The notes: generated from the letters alone by a model not told the origin. 64,000 bases of DNA from Clavibacter sp. A6099 (GCF_021919125.1 NZ_CP083439.1:2852001-2916000); one strand, 5' to 3'. Shown: positions 1 through 9,380, counted from the stretch's first letter. A program made the numbers and translations.

Positions 1-52
1 TCCGTCCAGGGTACCGGGACCGCGTGAGCCGCCGCCGGGCCGTCCGGACGCA

Positions 53-89
53 CGAGAGCCCCCGTCGCGCAGGGCGGCGGGGGCTCTCG
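53..89 (-). terminator. Terminator-like hairpin after rplQ
   Basis: A 12-bp perfect inverted repeat (arms 53-64 and 78-89, 13-nt loop) starts 16 nt beyond the rplQ stop codon. There is no clear U-tract, as is common for high-GC actinobacterial terminators. It probably ends the infA-rplQ transcript. The remaining bases 1-52 show no gene I can recognise. Confidence 0.7.
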
Positions 90-105
90 GGATGGTGCGG
101 TGCTG

Positions 106-669
106 CTACTTGTCGGACTTCTCCGCGGCGTCGGCCTCGACCTCGGCGGCGGCCTCGTCGGTCGCCTCCGCGGGGGTCTCGTCGGTGTGCTCGACGGCGT
201 CGGTCTCCTCGACCGGCACGTCGGACTCCTCCGTGGGTGCCTCGGCGACCGGGGCCGCGGCGGCCGGAGCCGTCGCGGTGGAGGTGCGCGAGGAGCGGAC
301 CTTCGGGGTCACGGGCTCGAGCACGAGCTCGATCTGCACCATGGGGGCGTTGTCGCCCTTGCGGAAGCCGAGCTTCGTGATGCGGGTGTAGCCGCCGTCG
401 CGCTCGGCGACGAGGGGCGCGATCTCCGTGAAGAGCTCGTGCACGACGCTCTTCGAGGGGATGATGCCCATGACGCGGCGGCGGGCGTGCAGGTCGCCGC
501 GCTTGGCGAACGTCACGAGGCGCTCGGCGACGGGACGCAGGCGCTTGGCCTTCGTCTCGGTCGTCTTGATGGACTTGTGCTCGAAGAGGCTCTGGGCCAG
601 GTTCGCGAGCATGAGGCGCTCGTGCGCCGGGCCGCCTCCGAGGCGGGGACCCTTGGTGGGCTTGGGCAT
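106..669 (-). CDS. rplQ: 50S ribosomal protein L17
   Basis: L17 is a large-subunit protein near the exit tunnel. The first ~118 residues show the family core: [13 protein letters not shown] at the N-terminus, then the stretch around [18 protein letters not shown] tail of about 70 residues rich in Ala, Glu, Asp and Thr follows; the bacterial family is usually 115-130 aa, so 187 aa is long. Such acidic tails are known in Actinobacteria. ATG start with GGAGA 7 nt upstream. It lies 52 nt downstream of rpoA, last gene of the superoperon, followed by a strong hairpin. Confidence 0.97.
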   Translation of the reverse strand: MPKPTKGPRLGGGPAHERLMLANLAQSLFEHKSIKTTETKAKRLRPVAERLVTFAKRGDLHARRRVMGIIPSKSVVHELFTEIAPLVAERDGGYTRITKLGFRKGDNAPMVQIELVLEPVTPKVRSSRTSTATAPAAAAPVAEAPTEESDVPVEETDAVEHTDETPAEATDEAAAEVEADAAEKSDK

Positions 670-721
670 GGTCTTGTCTCCGTAAGTGTCGAAAGAAGGC
701 GTACGGCCGAGGCCGGACGGA

Positions 722-1717
722 TCAGTTGGTGGTGGTCTCGTCCTCGTCGTAGCTGTAGTAGTGCGCGCCGTCGAAGCCGGGGACGGCGTCCTTCAGCGAC
801 AGACCGAGCTCGACCAGCTTGTCCTTGACCTCATCCACCGACTTCTGTCCGAAGTTGCGGATGTTCATGAGCTGCGTCTCCGAGAGGGCGACGAGCTCGC
901 TGACGTTGTTGATGCCCTCGCGCTTGAGGCAGTTGTACGACCGCACCGAGAGGTCGAGGTCCTCGATGGGCATCGACAGCTCGGAGCTGAGGACGGCGTC
1001 GACCGGCGCGGGGCCGATCTCGATGCCCTCTGCGGCCGAGTTGAGCTCGCGCGCCAGGCCGAACAGCTCGGTGAGCGTGCGGCCGGCGGACGCGATGGCG
1101 TCGCGCGGCGTGATGGCCGACTTCGTCTCGACGTCGACCACGAGGCGGTCGAAGTCGGTGCGCTCGCCGGCACGGGTGGCCTCGACGCGGTAGGTGACCT
1201 TGAGCACGGGCGAGTAGATCGAGTCGACCGGGATCTGGCCCGCCTCGCTGAACTCGCTGCGGTTCTGGGTCGCCGAGACGTAGCCGCGGCCGCGCTCGAT
1301 CGTGAGCTCCAGCTCGAACTTCGCCTTCTCGTTGAGCGTGGCGATGACTAGCTCGGGGTTGTGGATCTCGACGCCGGCCGGAGCCGAGATGTCGGCGGCC
1401 GTGACCTGGCCAGCACCCTGCTTGCGCAGGTACGCGGTGATCGGCTCGTCGTGCTCGCTCGAGACGACGAGGCCCTTGATGTTGAGGATGATCTCGGTCA
1501 CGTCCTCCTTCACGCCGGGGACGGTGCTGAACTCGTGCAGCACGCCGTCGATCCGGATGCTGGTGACGGCCGCGCCGGGGATGGACGAGAGGAGCGTGCG
1601 GCGGAGCGAGTTGCCGAGCGTGTAGCCGAAGCCGGGCTCGAGCGGCTCGATGACGAACCGCGAGCGGAACTCCGAGATGGACTCCTCGGTGAGGGTGGGG
1701 CGCTGCGCAATGAGCAC
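722..1717 (-). CDS. rpoA: DNA-directed RNA polymerase subunit alpha
   Basis: Alpha subunit, 331 aa, which dimerises through its N-terminal domain to nucleate RNA polymerase assembly and contacts UP elements and activators with its C-terminal domain. NTD spans about residues 1-230 ([16 protein letters not shown] region), flexible linker, then the helix-hairpin-helix CTD at about 245-312 ([14 protein letters not shown]). An open frame extends 32 codons upstream, but the GTG at 1717 is chosen: AAAGGA sits 9 nt before it and homologues begin VLIAQRPTL-like. The usual upstream neighbour rpsD is missing; instead a large stem-loop lies between rpsK and this gene. Confidence 0.97.
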   Translation of the reverse strand: MLIAQRPTLTEESISEFRSRFVIEPLEPGFGYTLGNSLRRTLLSSIPGAAVTSIRIDGVLHEFSTVPGVKEDVTEIILNIKGLVVSSEHDEPITAYLRKQGAGQVTAADISAPAGVEIHNPELVIATLNEKAKFELELTIERGRGYVSATQNRSEFSEAGQIPVDSIYSPVLKVTYRVEATRAGERTDFDRLVVDVETKSAITPRDAIASAGRTLTELFGLARELNSAAEGIEIGPAPVDAVLSSELSMPIEDLDLSVRSYNCLKREGINNVSELVALSETQLMNIRNFGQKSVDEVKDKLVELGLSLKDAVPGFDGAHYYSYDEDETTTN

Positions 1718-1819
1718 TGTGTTGTTTCCTTTCGGCGAGGCGTCCGCTATATGACGCCTGCGATGCCCCCCGGGTGGCGGCCCGGGCGGGTAGTGAATTG
1801 GTCGATCGGACACACGGCG

Positions 1820-1870
1820 GATCGGCCGACGCCGTCCCCTCCTGGTGGAGCGGGACGGCAGCGGCCGATC
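1820..1870 (-). other. Large intercistronic stem-loop between rpsK and rpoA
   Basis: Two 19-nt arms (1820-1838 and 1852-1870) are complementary except for a two-base internal mismatch. The 13-nt loop can itself close with a 4-bp stem (CTCC/GGAG). It starts 8 nt after the rpsK stop. It sits where rpsD normally lies and could be a processing site, attenuator or stability element controlling the rpoA/rplQ dose. Confidence 0.75.
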
Positions 1871-1878
1871 AGCGCGAG

Positions 1879-2277
1879 CTAGACGCGGCGGCGCTTGGGC
1901 GGGCGGCAGCCGTTGTGCGCCTGCGGGGTGACGTCGTTGATCGAGCCCACCTCGAGGCCGGCGGCCTGGAGCGAGCGGATCGCGGTCTCGCGGCCGGAGC
2001 CGGGTCCCTTGACGAACACGTCGACCTTCTTCATGCCGTGCTCCTGCGCCTGGCGGGCGGCCGACTCGGCGGCGAGCTGTGCGGCGAACGGCGTCGACTT
2101 GCGCGAGCCGTTGTAGCCGACGACGCCCGAGGACGCCCAGCTGATGACGGCACCGGTGGGGTCCGTGATCGAGACGATGGTGTTGTTGAAGGTGCTCTTG
2201 ATGTGGGCCTGGCCCACGGCGATGTTCTTCTTGTCCTTGCGGCGCGGCTTGCGAACAGCCGACTTGGGTGCTGCCAT
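1879..2277 (-). CDS. rpsK: 30S ribosomal protein S11
   Basis: S11, 132 aa, normal length, forms the platform of the small subunit at the mRNA exit site. The basic N-terminus ([14 protein letters not shown]) is followed by the conserved core with [18 protein letters not shown] and the C-terminal [14 protein letters not shown] start preceded by AGGAGAATTCC. The gene is 44 nt downstream of rpsM. No rpsD follows; the next gene is rpoA, 161 nt away. Confidence 0.98.
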
Positions 2278-2321
2278 GGAATTCTCCTGTGTCTACGGGT
2301 GGCGAGGCGCGGGCCGAAGGC

Positions 2322-2696
2322 CTAGCGCGCCTTCTTCTTGCCGGCTACGGTGCGCTTCGGGCCCTTGCGGGTGCGAGCGTTGGTCTTCGTGCGCTGCCCG
2401 TGGACAGGGAGGCCGCGGCGGTGGCGGATGCCCTCGTAGCTGCCGATCTCGACCTTGCGTCGGATGTCGGCGGCCACCTCGCGGCGGAGGTCGCCCTCCA
2501 CCTTGAAGTTCCCGTCGATGTAGTCGCGGAGGGCGATGAGCTGGTCGTCGCTCAGGTCCTTGACGCGGATGTTCTTGTCGATGCCGGTGTCCTCGAGGGT
2601 CTTGACGCTCGAGGTGCGGCCGACGCCGTAGATGTACGTGAGTGCGATCTCGACGCGCTTGTCGCGCGGGAGGTCGACGCCTGCTAGACGTGCCAT
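2322..2696 (-). CDS. rpsM: 30S ribosomal protein S13
   Basis: S13, 124 aa, contacts the P-site tRNA and the B1 bridges in the head of the 30S subunit. The N-terminus [21 protein letters not shown] is classical; the helix-two-turn-helix region and the basic C-terminal tail (ending TVAGKKKAR) are intact. AGGAGAAGCC precedes the ATG. It lies 153 nt downstream of rpmJ; that spacer shows no further gene. Confidence 0.98.
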   Translation of the reverse strand: MARLAGVDLPRDKRVEIALTYIYGVGRTSSVKTLEDTGIDKNIRVKDLSDDQLIALRDYIDGNFKVEGDLRREVAADIRRKVEIGSYEGIRHRRGLPVHGQRTKTNARTRKGPKRTVAGKKKAR

Positions 2697-2849
2697 TGAG
2701 GCTTCTCCTGGTGATGGATGGAGGTCTGCAGCAGAGCCTGTGCATCGGCCTCCGACCGATGGTGTCCCCCGGATCCCTCAGGACCCCGGCTTCCGGCGCT
2801 GCTGTCGTTCTTCTTCAGGTGGTGCGGTGGTGCCGTGCGGTCGTGCTGA

Positions 2850-2963
2850 CTAGCCCTGGACCTGCTTGTGGCGGGGGTTGTCGCAGATGACGCGCACGCG
2901 GCCGTTGCGTCGGATGACCTTGCACTTCTCGCAGATCCTCTTGACGCTGGGGTTGACCTTCAT
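2850..2963 (-). CDS. rpmJ: 50S ribosomal protein L36
   Basis: A 37-aa protein read directly from the sequence, reading [19 protein letters not shown] at the start and ending RHKQVQG. It is the zinc-binding (C+) form: ligands are Cys11, Cys14, Cys27 and His32 in the CxxC-x12-C-x4-H pattern. Full usual length. It lies between infA (72 nt upstream) and rpsM, the canonical order infA-rpmJ-rpsM-rpsK. The ATG has AGGAAGCATC upstream. Confidence 0.97.
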
Positions 2964-3035
2964 GATGCTTCCTTGCTTTCGTTCTCGCTGGCCTCGTGCC
3001 GCCGCGGATGCGGGGCCGTTCCTTGTGCAGCAGGC

Positions 3036-3257
3036 CTACTTGTAGCGGTAGACGATCCGGCCGCGGGTGAGGTCGTACGGGCTCAGCTCCACGATCACGC
3101 GGTCCTCGGGGAGGATGCGGATGTAGTGCTGACGCATCTTGCCCGAGATGTGGGCGAGGACCTTGTGCCCGTTGCTCAGCTCAACGCGGAACATCGCGTT
3201 CGGCAGAGCTTCGACAACTCCGCCTTCGATCTCGATGACGCCGTCTTTCTTGGCCAT
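3036..3257 (-). CDS. infA: Translation initiation factor IF-1
   Basis: IF-1, 73 aa, a single OB-fold that occupies the ribosomal A site during initiation. The N-terminus [20 protein letters not shown] and the conserved [20 protein letters not shown] stretch identify it; the C-terminus [14 protein letters not shown] is complete. It is the first gene after the mannitol/PTS block and is preceded by a credible promoter at 3362-3390 with a leader of about 97 nt. The infA-to-rplQ segment therefore probably runs as its own transcript here. Confidence 0.98.
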
Positions 3258-3361
3258 ATACTCACTGTCGCTAGAGGTGGTGTCTGCTGTTCGTGCGGAT
3301 GCGCATCATGGTGAGACGCAGATGCCGGGCACGCCGGGAGGCGGCCGAGCACCAAGGGTCG

Positions 3362-3390
3362 AGAGTACGGCATCCCCGGGCGTGTCGCAA
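3362..3390 (-). promoter_or_regulatory. Predicted vegetative promoter of infA-rpmJ-rpsM-rpsK-rpoA-rplQ
   Basis: On the minus strand a -35 TTGCGA (3385-3390) and a -10 TACTCT (3362-3367) are separated by exactly 17 nt. Transcription would start near 3355. A 9-bp direct repeat GCGACACGC (3399-3407 and 3380-3388, 19 nt apart) overlaps the -35. Confidence 0.6.
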
Positions 3391-3443
3391 TTCTCCCCGC
3401 GTGTCGCGGGCGGATCCGCGGATCCTGCGCTAGCGGACGCACG

Positions 3444-3473
3444 ACGGGCCGGACGGTCGCCCGTCCGGCCCGT
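3444..3473 (-). terminator. Perfect 13-bp hairpin after mtlD
   Basis: Arms 3444-3456 and 3461-3473 are perfectly complementary with a 4-nt loop (TCGC), 25 nt past the mtlD stop. It insulates infA transcription from the mannitol operon. Confidence 0.8.
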
Positions 3474-3498
3474 GCCCGTGGTGCTCTCGCTGCGACGG

Positions 3499-4668
3499 CT
3501 ACGCGCGGTGGCGCGGGGCGCTGCGGCGGTCGGCCTGCGCGGCGTCGACGACGGCGACGAGGTCGGCCGTCAGCGGGTGCTGGTCGTCCAGGCCCGTCAC
3601 GCGGCGCACGAGGTCGGCGGCCGTGTCGGTCGCGAGCAGCCCCTGCAGCTCGAGCGCCTGCGGGTCCCCCGCCGGGTCGAAGCGGAGCGCCTGCCCCATC
3701 GCGCGCACCAGGGCCTCGTGCGGGAGCCCGCGCTCGGCGAGCTGCGACGCGGGACCCACGAAGCGCTCCTCGCGGGAGAGCTTGCGAAGGGGCTGGCGGC
3801 CGACGCGCTCGACGGTGTCCGCGAGGGCCGCGTTGGCGAAGCGCGCGAGGTTCTTCGCGCGGTACGCCGCCTGCTCCCCCTCGTCGAGCCCGTGCTTCGC
3901 GACGAGCAGCGCGCTCGTCTCCTCGAGCACCTGGCGGACCTCGTCGGCGACCTCGGGGATCGCCATCGCGTCCGACTGGCTCACGGCGCCGCGCGCGTAG
4001 CCGTGGTAGGCGACGGTCGCGTGGCCCGTGTTCACGGTGAAGAGCTTCCGCTCGATGTAGGGCGCGAGGTCGTCGACGAACGTGGCGCCGGCGATCTCGG
4101 GCACGGCGTCGCCGAACGGCGTGCGCTCCACGACCCACTCCGAGAAGTCCTCGACGGTCACGTCCAGGCCCGCGGCGGGATCCTGGTTCGGCACGATGCG
4201 GTCGACGGCCGTGTTCGCGAAGACCGCGCGTCCGAGGGCGACGGTCTCGTCGCCGAGCGCCTTCGCGATCTCGTCGCGGAGGGTGTCGGTCGCGTTGATC
4301 GCGTTCTCGCACGCCATGACGGCGACGGGGCCGAGGTCGGCCGAGCGCGCGCGGAGGCCGGCGGCGATCGCGGGGGCGACGAAGCGGAGGATGTTGGGGC
4401 CCACGGCCGTCGTCACGACATCGGCCGTCGCGATCTCGGCGATGAGCGCCTCGCCGTCGGCGGCGCTGTCGATCGCCCGGAACCCGGTGACCGTCCAGTC
4501 GCGCGCGTGCGGGCCGACCTCGGTCACGCGGTAGGAGTCGGCGGACGCGAGGTGCCCGATGAGCTCGGCGTTGACGTCGGCGAAGACGACCTCGTAGCCG
4601 GCCTCGTGCAGGATCAGCCCGACGAAGCCGCGGCCGATGTTGCCGGCGCCGAAGTGGACGGCCTTCAC
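3499..4668 (-). CDS. mtlD: Mannitol-1-phosphate 5-dehydrogenase
   Basis: Cytoplasmic NAD-dependent oxidation of mannitol 1-phosphate to fructose 6-phosphate, the step after PTS uptake. 389 aa, usual length. The Rossmann motif GAGNIGRGF lies at residues 7-15; the family segment around [20 protein letters not shown] (catalytic region) is present near the middle. The start is GTG at 4668, overlapping the mtlF stop by 4 nt (GTGA), so translation is coupled. With mtlA and mtlF it forms a complete mannitol uptake and entry pathway. A strong hairpin follows. Confidence 0.95.
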   Translation of the reverse strand: MKAVHFGAGNIGRGFVGLILHEAGYEVVFADVNAELIGHLASADSYRVTEVGPHARDWTVTGFRAIDSAADGEALIAEIATADVVTTAVGPNILRFVAPAIAAGLRARSADLGPVAVMACENAINATDTLRDEIAKALGDETVALGRAVFANTAVDRIVPNQDPAAGLDVTVEDFSEWVVERTPFGDAVPEIAGATFVDDLAPYIERKLFTVNTGHATVAYHGYARGAVSQSDAMAIPEVADEVRQVLEETSALLVAKHGLDEGEQAAYRAKNLARFANAALADTVERVGRQPLRKLSREERFVGPASQLAERGLPHEALVRAMGQALRFDPAGDPQALELQGLLATDTAADLVRRVTGLDDQHPLTADLVAVVDAAQADRRSAPRHRA

Positions 4669-5102
4669 GCCTCGTTCACCTCGGCCAGGAGGGCGTAGAG
4701 CGCCTCGGCGTCGGGGGCGTCGACGAGCTTCTGCACCTCGTCGTCGTCGCTGAAGATGATCGCGATCTTGCTGAGGATGTCGAGGTGGCCGTTGTCCTTG
4801 CCGGCGATGCCGACGACGAAGCGCACCTCGTTGCCCGCCCAGTCGATGGGGGCGTCGTAGCGGACGAAGGAGAGGGCGGAGTCGAGGATCGTGTCCTTGC
4901 CCTCGTTGGTGCCGTGCGGGATCGCGAGGAGGTTGCCCATGTAGGTCGACACGCTCTTCTCGCGCTCGAGCATGAACCCCTGGTACTCGGGGGTGACGGC
5001 GCCCGCGGCGACGAGGATGCCCGCCGCCTCGGCGATGGCCTCCTCCACGCTCGACGCGGTGCCGCTGACGCGGATCTGGGCGGGTTCGAGGACGTTCGAC
5101 AT
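4665..5102 (-). CDS. mtlF: PTS mannitol-type enzyme IIA component
   Basis: Single-domain IIA of the mannitol/fructose family, 145 aa. It takes phosphate from HPr and passes it to the IIB domain of MtlA. The phosphorylated histidine is His63 in [26 protein letters not shown] before it is typical. ATG with AGGAG 4 nt upstream. Separate from the IICB protein, as in other Gram-positive mtlA/mtlF/mtlD operons. It is 108 nt downstream of mtlA, with two hairpins in the gap, and overlaps mtlD by 4 nt. Confidence 0.93.
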   Translation of the reverse strand: MSNVLEPAQIRVSGTASSVEEAIAEAAGILVAAGAVTPEYQGFMLEREKSVSTYMGNLLAIPHGTNEGKDTILDSALSFVRYDAPIDWAGNEVRFVVGIAGKDNGHLDILSKIAIIFSDDDEVQKLVDAPDAEALYALLAEVNEA

Positions 5103-5129
5103 GGTGCTCCTGACGTGTGTGCGTGGTGC

Positions 5130-5164
5130 GGGGGCCGGGTGCCTTCCAGCATGGCCCGGCCCCC
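5130..5164 (-). other. Hairpin 2 in the mtlA-mtlF spacer
   Basis: A 10-bp perfect stem (5130-5139 with 5155-5164) with a 15-nt loop, inside the 108-nt spacer. It is the second of two hairpins after mtlA. Together they probably modulate read-through or protect one segment of the mRNA. Confidence 0.6.
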
Positions 5165-5179
5165 GCGGTGCGGTGGTGC

Positions 5180-5204
5180 GGGGTCCGCCGCGAGGGCGGA
5201 CCCC
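5180..5204 (-). terminator. Hairpin 1 directly after mtlA
   Basis: A 10-bp perfect stem (5180-5189 with 5195-5204) and 5-nt loop, starting 6 nt after the mtlA stop. It may be a partial terminator or an mRNA 3'-end protector, since the operon clearly continues to mtlF and mtlD. Confidence 0.6.
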
Positions 5205-5210
5205 GGATGA

Positions 5211-6734
5211 TCAGCTCTCCGAGCGCTGCTTCTGGACCAGCTCCACGATCTCGTCGTAGCGCGGCGAGTTCATGAAGTTGTCGACGGAGACGTGCTCGGA
5301 GGACGGGCTCTTCTCGCGGGCGCGGTCGGTGAGCTCGCGCTGCGTGATCACGAGGTCGGCCGTGCCGTCGAGGGCCGCGATCGCCTTGTTGACGACCGTG
5401 ACGTCGGTGACGCCCGCCTTCTTCATCTTGTTGCGGAGCACCGAGGCGCCCATGGCGGACGAGCCCATGCCGGCGTCGCAGGCGAACACGATGTCGGTGA
5501 TCCGCGTCGTCGTGGCGGTGCCCGTGCCGGTCGCGCTCGCGCCGTCGGCGAGGCCGCCGACCGTACCCGCGGTGCCGGTCTCGGCGCCGAGGCCGGAGAG
5601 GATCGAGGACTCCTTGCCCTTGTTGGCCTGCGTCGCCTGGACCGCGGCGCCGAAGTCGCCGTCGGTCTTCTTGCCGGTGCGGAGGATGACCGCCGCGATG
5701 ACGAAGGTGACGGCCGCGGAGATGATGACCGAGAGGATCACGCCGGGGAAGCTGTTGCGCTCGGTCTGGCCGAGCACGGCGATGATGCTGCCGGGCGATG
5801 CCGGGCCGCGGAGGCCGGAGCCGAACGCGACGTTGGTCGCGACGCCCGAGGCGCCACCCGCGATGACCGCGAGGAACAGGAGCGGCTTGGAGAGCACGTA
5901 CGGGAAGTAGATCTCGTGGATGCCGCCGACGAACTGGATGAGGATCGCGCCGGGGGCCGTGCTGCGGGCGACGCCCGCGCCGAAGATCGTGAACGCGAGG
6001 AGCACGCCGAGGCCGGGGCCGGGGTTCGCCTCGAGCAGGAACAGGATGCTCTTGCCCGTGCGGGTCGCCTCCTCGGTCCCGAGCGGCGTGAGGATGCCCT
6101 GGTTGATGGCGTTGTTGAGGAACAGGACCTTGGCCGGCTCGATCACGATGCTCGTGAGAGGCAGCAGGCCGTTGTCGACGAGGAAGCCGACGCCGCCGCC
6201 GAGGACCGACGTGATGCCGCGGATCACCGGGGTGAGGCCGAAGAAGGCGCCGATCGCGAAGATCGCGCCGAGGATGCCGGCGGAGAAGTTGTTGACCAGC
6301 ATCTCGAAGCCGGGGCGGATCCGGTCGATCCAGAGCCGCTCGATGACCTTGAGCAGGTACGCCGCGAGCGGGCCCGTGATCATGGCGCCGAGGAACATCG
6401 GGCTGCCGCCCTCGAAGTAGGGCTCGCCGATGGTGCCGACGATGACGCCCATGGTCGCGATGCTCGCGACGACGCCGCCGCGCGCGTCGTAGACCATGCG
6501 GCCTCCGGTGTTCGCGATCAGCAGCGGGAGGAGGAAGTACAGCACGGGCGCGACGAGGCCGGCGAGCTGCTCGTTGGGCAGGTAGCCGTCCGGGATGAAC
6601 AGGGCCGTGAGGAGGCCCCAGGCGATGAACGCCGCGATGTTCGGCATGATCATGCCGCTGAGGAACGTGCCGAACTTCTGCACGCCGAGCCGCACGGACT
6701 GTCCCGTGCTGCGGGTGGGTGACGTCGTCGTCAT
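5211..6734 (-). CDS. mtlA: PTS mannitol transporter subunit IICB
   Basis: Membrane permease and phosphotransferase that imports mannitol as mannitol 1-phosphate. 507 aa. IIC domain spans about residues 15-350 with repeated hydrophobic segments and the sugar-site GIHE motif at 271-274. A Gly/Ala/Thr-rich linker at about 375-410 leads to the IIB domain, whose phosphorylated residue is Cys419 in [15 protein letters not shown]. The IIA domain fused in E. coli MtlA is absent and supplied by mtlF. ATG with AGGAG 9 nt upstream. Located between ptsI and mtlF; probably controlled by the PRD regulator at 9455-11443. Confidence 0.95.
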   Translation of the reverse strand: MTTTSPTRSTGQSVRLGVQKFGTFLSGMIMPNIAAFIAWGLLTALFIPDGYLPNEQLAGLVAPVLYFLLPLLIANTGGRMVYDARGGVVASIATMGVIVGTIGEPYFEGGSPMFLGAMITGPLAAYLLKVIERLWIDRIRPGFEMLVNNFSAGILGAIFAIGAFFGLTPVIRGITSVLGGGVGFLVDNGLLPLTSIVIEPAKVLFLNNAINQGILTPLGTEEATRTGKSILFLLEANPGPGLGVLLAFTIFGAGVARSTAPGAILIQFVGGIHEIYFPYVLSKPLLFLAVIAGGASGVATNVAFGSGLRGPASPGSIIAVLGQTERNSFPGVILSVIISAAVTFVIAAVILRTGKKTDGDFGAAVQATQANKGKESSILSGLGAETGTAGTVGGLADGASATGTGTATTTRITDIVFACDAGMGSSAMGASVLRNKMKKAGVTDVTVVNKAIAALDGTADLVITQRELTDRAREKSPSSEHVSVDNFMNSPRYDEIVELVQKQRSES

Positions 6735-6828
6735 GGGGTGGTGCTCCTGTCGTGGTGGTGGCGGGCCTGCTGCGGCCCGCCGTGCTGCGGGTGAGGGATG
6801 TGCGGTGCGGCTGGGCCGGTGGTGCGGG

Positions 6829-8499
6829 TCAGACGGTGGCGGGCGCCGATGCCGCGGTGACCGCGGCGCGCGCCTCGACGGCGCTGTCGGCGGCGAGGGC
6901 GACGGCGGCCAGGGCCTCCGCCTCCTCGCGCGTGTGGAGGGCGAGCTCGGCGCGCACGTCGGCGAGGGCCGCGGGCGACATCGAGAGGCTGGTGGCGCCG
7001 AGGCCGACGAGCACGACGGCGAGCAGCGGGTCCGCCGCGGCCTCGCCGCAGATGCCCACGGGCTTGCCGAGCGCGCGGCCGGCGGTGCCGACCTCCTGCA
7101 CGAGGCGGAGGACGGCGGGGTGCCACGGGTCCTGGAACGCGGCCACGGATCCCAGCAGCCGGTCGGCCGCGAGCGTGTACTGCGTGAGGTCGTTGGTGCC
7201 GATGCTCGCGAAGTCGGCGTTGGCGAGGATCCGGTCGGCGAGGAGCGCCGAGGACGGGACCTCGACCATCACGCCGACCGTCTTCAGGCCGAGCTCGCGG
7301 CCGAGGGCCGTGAAGTAGCGCGCCTCCTCGACGGTCGAGACCATGGGCGCCATGACCCACAGGTCGGAGTCAGTGGCGGCGTCGGCCTGCGCCAGCGCGG
7401 TGAGCTGGTCGCGGAGGATCTGCTCGTTCGCCCGCAGCGCGCGGAGGCCGCGGAGGCCGAGGGCCGGGTTCTCCTCGTCGGCGTCGTTGAGGAAGCTCAG
7501 CGGCTTGTCGGCGCCGGCGTCGAGCGCGCGGACGACGACCTTCTGCCCCGGGAACGCCTCGAGCAGGCGCGTGTAGTGCGCGCGCTGCTCGTCGACGGTC
7601 GGCGCGCTCGTGGCGTCGAGGAAGAGGAACTCGGTGCGGAAGAGACCGACGCCCTCTGCACCCTTCTCGACCGCGTCTGCCGCGCCGTCGGCGGATCCGA
7701 GGTTGGCGAGCAGCGGGATCGCGGTGCCGTCGGCGAGCGCGCCGGGGCCGGTGGGCACGTCGACCCGGGCCTTCCGTGCCGCGATGGCGTCGCGCGCGGC
7801 GGACTCCTCGTCGGCGCTCGGGTCGACGGTGACGGCGCCCGTGAGCGCGTCGACCACGACGGTCTCGCCGTCGGCGAGGTCCTTCGCGGCCGCGACGCCG
7901 ACGACCGCGACGATGGCCTTCTCGCGGGCGAGGATCGCGGTGTGCGAGGTCGGGCCGCCGTCGGTCGTGATGAGGGCGAGGACCTTGTCGAGGTCGAGGA
8001 GCGCGGTGTCGGCGGGGGCGAGGTCGCGGGCGACGAGCACGAAGGCGTGGTCGGGATCCGGCACGCCGGGGGCGGCGACGCCCTGCAGGTGCGCGACGAC
8101 GCGCTGCGAGACGTCGTCGAGGTCGGTGGCGCGCTCCCCCATGTAGCCGCCCATGCTGAGCAGCAGGTCGCGGAAGCCGGCGAACGCCTCGTGCACGGCG
8201 CGCTCGGCGGTGCGGCCCGTCGCGAGGCGCGCGGTGATGTCGTCGACGAGCGTGGGGTCCTCGGCCATGAAGGCCTGCGCCTCGAGCACGTCCTTGGCGG
8301 CGCCGCCGGCCTTCTCCCCGCGGATGCGGATGTCGGCGGCCGTCGCGGCGAGCGACGCGCTCACGCGGATCCGCTCCTCGTCGGCGGTCAGGGTGCTCGC
8401 GGTGTCGGCGGGCTCGGGCAGCGGGTCGGGCATGCGGACGACGGGTCCGACGGCGGATCCCCGGCCGATGCCGATGCCGTTCAGGGTGCGGGAGCTCAT
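6829..8499 (-). CDS. ptsI: PTS enzyme I (phosphoenolpyruvate-protein phosphotransferase)
   Basis: General cytoplasmic PTS component that moves phosphate from PEP to HPr. 556 aa, usual size. The phosphorylated histidine is His186 in DGGPTSHTAILAREK; the PEP-binding barrel contains EGVGLFRTEFLF (about 282-293) and the conserved catalytic cysteine is Cys484 in VGICGEAAAD. The start overlaps the ptsH stop by 4 nt, so the two are coupled. Its position beside mtlA suggests this cluster supplies the general PTS machinery for the whole cell. Confidence 0.96.
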   Translation of the reverse strand: MSSRTLNGIGIGRGSAVGPVVRMPDPLPEPADTASTLTADEERIRVSASLAATAADIRIRGEKAGGAAKDVLEAQAFMAEDPTLVDDITARLATGRTAERAVHEAFAGFRDLLLSMGGYMGERATDLDDVSQRVVAHLQGVAAPGVPDPDHAFVLVARDLAPADTALLDLDKVLALITTDGGPTSHTAILAREKAIVAVVGVAAAKDLADGETVVVDALTGAVTVDPSADEESAARDAIAARKARVDVPTGPGALADGTAIPLLANLGSADGAADAVEKGAEGVGLFRTEFLFLDATSAPTVDEQRAHYTRLLEAFPGQKVVVRALDAGADKPLSFLNDADEENPALGLRGLRALRANEQILRDQLTALAQADAATDSDLWVMAPMVSTVEEARYFTALGRELGLKTVGVMVEVPSSALLADRILANADFASIGTNDLTQYTLAADRLLGSVAAFQDPWHPAVLRLVQEVGTAGRALGKPVGICGEAAADPLLAVVLVGLGATSLSMSPAALADVRAELALHTREEAEALAAVALAADSAVEARAAVTAASAPATV

Positions 8500-8762
8500 G
8501 CGGCGTCCAGGTCGGACTCGAGGAGCGTCGCGAGGTCGGTGACGACCTGCTCGGCGTTCTCGCCCTCGGCGGAGACGACGACCTCGTCGCCCGTGTCGAC
8601 GCCCAGGGAGATCACGCCGAGGATGCTGGCCGCGTTGACGCTGCGGTCGCCCTTGGCGAGCTGCACGGGGATCCCGGCCTTCGCGGCGGCCTGCGTGAAC
8701 AGCGAGGCGGGGCGGGCGTGCAGCCCGTGCGACGAGGCGATGGTGACGGTGCGTTCTGCCAT
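8496..8762 (-). CDS. ptsH: Phosphocarrier protein HPr
   Basis: HPr, 88 aa, relays phosphate from enzyme I to IIA proteins. The active site His15 lies in SHGLHARPAS and Ser46 is in the AASILGVISLG regulatory segment. The serine is conserved, although Actinobacteria usually lack HPr kinase (family knowledge). AAGGAG precedes the ATG by 5 nt. Upstream, 99 nt away, is an orphan IIB gene; downstream it overlaps ptsI by 4 nt. Confidence 0.97.
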   Translation of the reverse strand: MAERTVTIASSHGLHARPASLFTQAAAKAGIPVQLAKGDRSVNAASILGVISLGVDTGDEVVVSAEGENAEQVVTDLATLLESDLDAA

Positions 8763-8861
8763 GGTGGCTCCTTCGGTCGGCCCCGGCGGGGGCCCTGGTG
8801 GGCGGTCGTCATGCGGTCGTGCGGGTAGTGCGGGTCGTCCGGTCTCGGCGCGGGCCGGTGG

Positions 8862-9242
8862 TCAGGCGACGGGCGGGGATCCCCCGAGCGGGCGGCCGTG
8901 CAGCCCCGGCGCGAGGCGGAGCGATCGGGCGCCCTGGCGCATGGCCGCGAGCGCCCGGTCGAGCGCGGCGCGCGCGCCCTCGGGCCGCGCGGCGTCGGCG
9001 TCGAGGAGGACGGCGGTCGCGCCCTCGTCGGCGGCTGCCTCGCGCACGGCGTCGAGGCGGTCGGCGAGGTGGGCGCCGAGCAGGACGACGTCCATGCCGG
9101 CGGCGTCGAGGCGCACCTGGGCGATGGATCCGGCGACGGCCTCGATCTCGAGCCCGTCGGCCTCGGCGAGCGCGCGGAGGCGCTGGGCGAGGAAGGTGCT
9201 GGATGCGCCGGAGCCGCAGACGACGAGGATCCTCCCGGTCAT
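8862..9242 (-). CDS. Orphan PTS IIB-like protein
   Basis: 126 aa. The N-terminus TGRILVVCGSGASSTFLAQRL has the P-loop and phosphorylatable cysteine (Cys9) of the lactose/cellobiose-type IIB fold, and the following sheet and helix pattern fits a ~100-residue IIB. The last ~25 residues (from about LRLAPGLHGR) look like an unrelated tail. No matching IIA or IIC of that class is in the window. SD GAGGAGG lies 6 nt before ATG. It heads the minus-strand PTS genes and is divergent from the PRD regulator, so a role in signalling sugar or phosphorylation state is possible, or it may serve a distant permease. Confidence 0.8.
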   Translation of the reverse strand: MTGRILVVCGSGASSTFLAQRLRALAEADGLEIEAVAGSIAQVRLDAAGMDVVLLGAHLADRLDAVREAAADEGATAVLLDADAARPEGARAALDRALAAMRQGARSLRLAPGLHGRPLGGSPPVA

Positions 9243-9380
9243 GCTGTGCCTCCTCGCGTCGTCGCTGGTCGTCCCATCGTGCTCCCCGGGACGCGCCGCG
9301 TGCCAGCAGATCCGCTTCCGCGGGGTAGGAAGACGAGGCCGGCGCGCGTCCCGGCGGGCATCGGGGGCGGGAGCGGATGG

